Shown here in pieces: positions 40,776 to 42,057 of a stretch of DNA of 42,057 nt. Numbering within the stretch: position 1 is the first letter of the stretch; the number at the start of each line of letters is the position of its first letter. Position numbers and translations under genes: made by a program. Below the pieces are notes generated by a model that saw only the letters and a program-made list of their open reading frames with translations, was not told the origin of the DNA and made no database searches. Where the stretch lies: NCBI GenBank assembly GCA_029557395.1, contig JAKQIK010000011.1, positions 1 to 42,057 on the forward strand, written 5' to 3'. This stretch comes from a bacterium (GTDB lineage: Bacteria; Patescibacteriota; Saccharimonadia; Saccharimonadales; JACDBH01).

Positions 40776-41671
40776 TAGTAGCTCTCCATTTGATGATGTG
40801 ATCGATTTTGGTTTGGATACATAGGCATATACTTCTCTATTATCGTATTATATAAACCTGGCTGAAATCCAGAAAAATATTCTGGTTCTTCTATAGTGCT
40901 CGGCTGAGACAACAGCTTGTATCGATCGAGACTCAGGAAATTATCTTGATATCTTGTAACATTAGCCCAGGATTCAAACTGTTCTGGACTGGAGGAATTA
41001 ACAAGAAACTTCATGTCAGCGAAGCCTTCACCACTGATATTTGCAGAATAACCCTCGAAGTCTCCGTATTCATTAGCAATGATATGGAGCTTGGTGCTCA
41101 TGCCGTTCATGGTGTATATTTGACCAGCAAGTTTTGGTATCCAAAAAGAATTCATTGGTGCATCAGAGGTAATCTTGAGATTTATTGGGGTATCTTTGGG
41201 AATCTTTAGGTAATTGATTGTAGCAATATTTTGTTCGGGATAAATGAATAGCCACTTCCACTGTAATGATACTACCTGCACTTCTAGAGGCCTAGTTGCC
41301 TTGTCTAGCGGTTTATAAGGATCGAGCGTGTGTGATGTGCGCCAGGTAATAATACTGAGAATTAAGATGATAACAATTGGAATTCCCCACCAGACTGCTT
41401 CTAATTGGTTGTTATGGGCCCAATCTGGGGTATATTTAGCCTTTTTACTCGCCCTATATCTAAGAGAAATAAAAATCAACAGCCCGAATACTGGAATTAT
41501 TACTATCATACTGAGCCAAAAAGCGAATCTTAGAATTTCGTATTGCCGCCGGGCAATCTCGCCACTCGGTACTAGTATGGCTGGTTGCAACTTGGCTCCG
41601 TAAATTATTAATCCAGCAACAATAGATAAGGGTATTAATATAGCCAATACAGTTAGTATCTTTTTGCTCAT
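40775..41671 (-). CDS. cyoA: Cytochrome bo3 quinol oxidase subunit II
   Basis: In this 298-residue protein, a first hydrophobic segment (4-24) lacks a lipobox cysteine, unlike the E. coli lipoprotein. Two membrane helices follow (about 50-70 and 94-112), then a cupredoxin domain outside. The CuA ligands are absent, as expected for quinol oxidases: SDAPMNSFWIPKLAGQIYTMNGMSTKL has no CxxxC. The C-terminal COX-aromatic-rich region ends in NQNRSHHQMESY. It is the first gene of cyoABCD. TATAAG lies 7 nt before the ATG. Confidence 0.94.
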   Translation of the reverse strand: MSKKILTVLAILIPLSIVAGLIIYGAKLQPAILVPSGEIARRQYEILRFAFWLSMIVIIPVFGLLIFISLRYRASKKAKYTPDWAHNNQLEAVWWGIPIVIILILSIITWRTSHTLDPYKPLDKATRPLEVQVVSLQWKWLFIYPEQNIATINYLKIPKDTPINLKITSDAPMNSFWIPKLAGQIYTMNGMSTKLHIIANEYGDFEGYSANISGEGFADMKFLVNSSSPEQFESWANVTRYQDNFLSLDRYKLLSQPSTIEEPEYFSGFQPGLYNTIIEKYMPMYPNQNRSHHQMESY

Positions 41672-41678
41672 GCTTATT

Positions 41679-41684
41679 CTTATA
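41679..41684 (-). promoter_or_regulatory. Candidate -10 of the cyoABCD operon
   Basis: TATAAG on the minus strand ends 7 nt before the cyoA ATG with no ribosome site between. An overlapping TGCTACTAT is an alternative box. A -35 is not clear. Confidence 0.4.
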
Positions 41685-41769
41685 GTAGCATGTTATGCGA
41701 TTAAGCTCTACTAAAAACCTGGATTTACTAGGAGACTTTACTAAATAGAGTTAGAATAAGAATAAGTAT

Positions 41770-42057
41770 ATGAAGTTAAGTAAAGCCAAAAAAATACTTA
41801 TATTATTAATATCAATTAGTTTATTGTTATTTTTGATTCATTTGATACTAAATTACATTAGTATCAATATTTATAATGAAAAACATGCATTTTTATTTGA
41901 ATTATCCAATCGTTTTGATTTAAATGATGAGAATAGTGTGCCACAGTGGTTCACTCAAACTATGTTTTTCTTGATTTGTTTATCTTCACTCTTGGCAGCA
42001 AGGCTGACAACAAAAAAACAAGGCTCTGGTTTCTGGTTACTGATAGCTGGACTTGGT
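41770..42057 (+). CDS. Membrane protein of unknown function (partial, runs off the right edge)
   Basis: Ninety-six codons are open to the end of the window. The start is MKLSKAKKILILLISISLLL, a basic tip followed by a hydrophobic helix, then an outside-like loop (SNRFDLNDENSVPQWFTQTM) and a second helix (FFLICLSSLLAARL) followed by KKQGSGFWLLIAG, the start of a third. The combination of a FDLxxExxxPxWF loop between helices resembles multi-pass orphan proteins of unknown role. It is divergent from cyoA with a 98-bp gap, in which no clear ribosome site or promoter was identified. Confidence 0.7.
   Translation, partial: MKLSKAKKILILLISISLLLFLIHLILNYISINIYNEKHAFLFELSNRFDLNDENSVPQWFTQTMFFLICLSSLLAARLTTKKQGSGFWLLIAGLG

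Noticed and set aside
1..42057. CRISPR array, tRNA, rRNA, tmRNA or prophage
   Set aside because: No regularly spaced repeats, no recognisable tRNA or rRNA sequence, and no phage structural genes were found on reading; weak or divergent small RNAs cannot be excluded by eye.
1..42057. Alternative genetic code (UGA as glycine, as in some CPR lineages)
   Set aside because: Conserved proteins end at TGA where families end, and no conserved gene is interrupted by in-frame TGA except the single-base frameshift in terC.

Overview
The window looks like a chromosomal segment of a Patescibacteria/CPR bacterium, most likely an environmental Candidatus Saccharibacteria (TM7). This is inferred from gene content, from short AT-rich genes packed head to tail with many convergent pairs separated by a few bases, and from the large share of small orphan proteins. 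No 16S rRNA or ribosomal protein is present to fix the taxonomy. TGA behaves as an ordinary stop, so this is not a UGA-glycine lineage. No tRNA, rRNA, CRISPR array or prophage was found.

Layout. 1-700: a broken CSLREA surface protein beside the tail of an unknown incoming ORF, then a 108-bp palindromic mobile element (copy 1). 699-5500: a ribokinase-fold (NAD(P)HX dehydratase-like) protein, an OmpR-type response regulator with its histidine kinase, a membrane orphan, a HAD phosphatase and exonuclease III. 5519-12340: UMP kinase with an orphan, an SmpB/metallo-hydrolase operon, an anchored glycoside hydrolase divergent from a glycosyltransferase, and an operon of glutaredoxin, CobO, TerC (frameshifted) and a thermonuclease. 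12543-20923: a membrane protein, then a complete F-type ATP synthase operon with two extra small ORFs placed between alpha and gamma and between gamma and beta. 20898-27023: an orphan-rich block holding a protein with zeta (cadmium-type) carbonic anhydrase geometry, an aquaporin-family channel with a histone-like tail, a serine hydrolase-like protein and a divergent pair of unknown genes. 27097-33722: a UvrD-like helicase-nuclease, a HAD-like protein, an MFS permease, QueA and a membrane orphan. 33735-42057: type II NADH dehydrogenase, a GlcD/Dld-type FAD oxidase, and cyoABCDE (bo3-type quinol oxidase) with the second copy of the mobile element between cyoD and cyoE; a membrane protein runs off the right edge.

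How the genes work together. NDH-2 and the FAD-linked 2-hydroxyacid oxidase would feed electrons to quinone. The Cyo oxidase would pass them to oxygen and pump protons. The ATP synthase, whose c subunit lacks the sodium-type ligands, would use the proton gradient. This is a minimal aerobic respiratory chain without complex I in view.

Structure beyond the genes. (1) The two 108-bp elements are 107/108 identical, have 20-bp perfect terminal inverted repeats beginning CTGAC, and are each flanked by a 9-bp direct repeat, which marks them as MITE-like insertions. (2) Many first genes have a -10 box 6-8 nt before the start codon and no Shine-Dalgarno, suggesting widespread leaderless mRNA, while other genes carry clear AAGGAG-type sites. 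(3) Palindromes or direct repeats that look like operators lie in the pyrH promoter, upstream of the response regulator, and between two divergent gene pairs.
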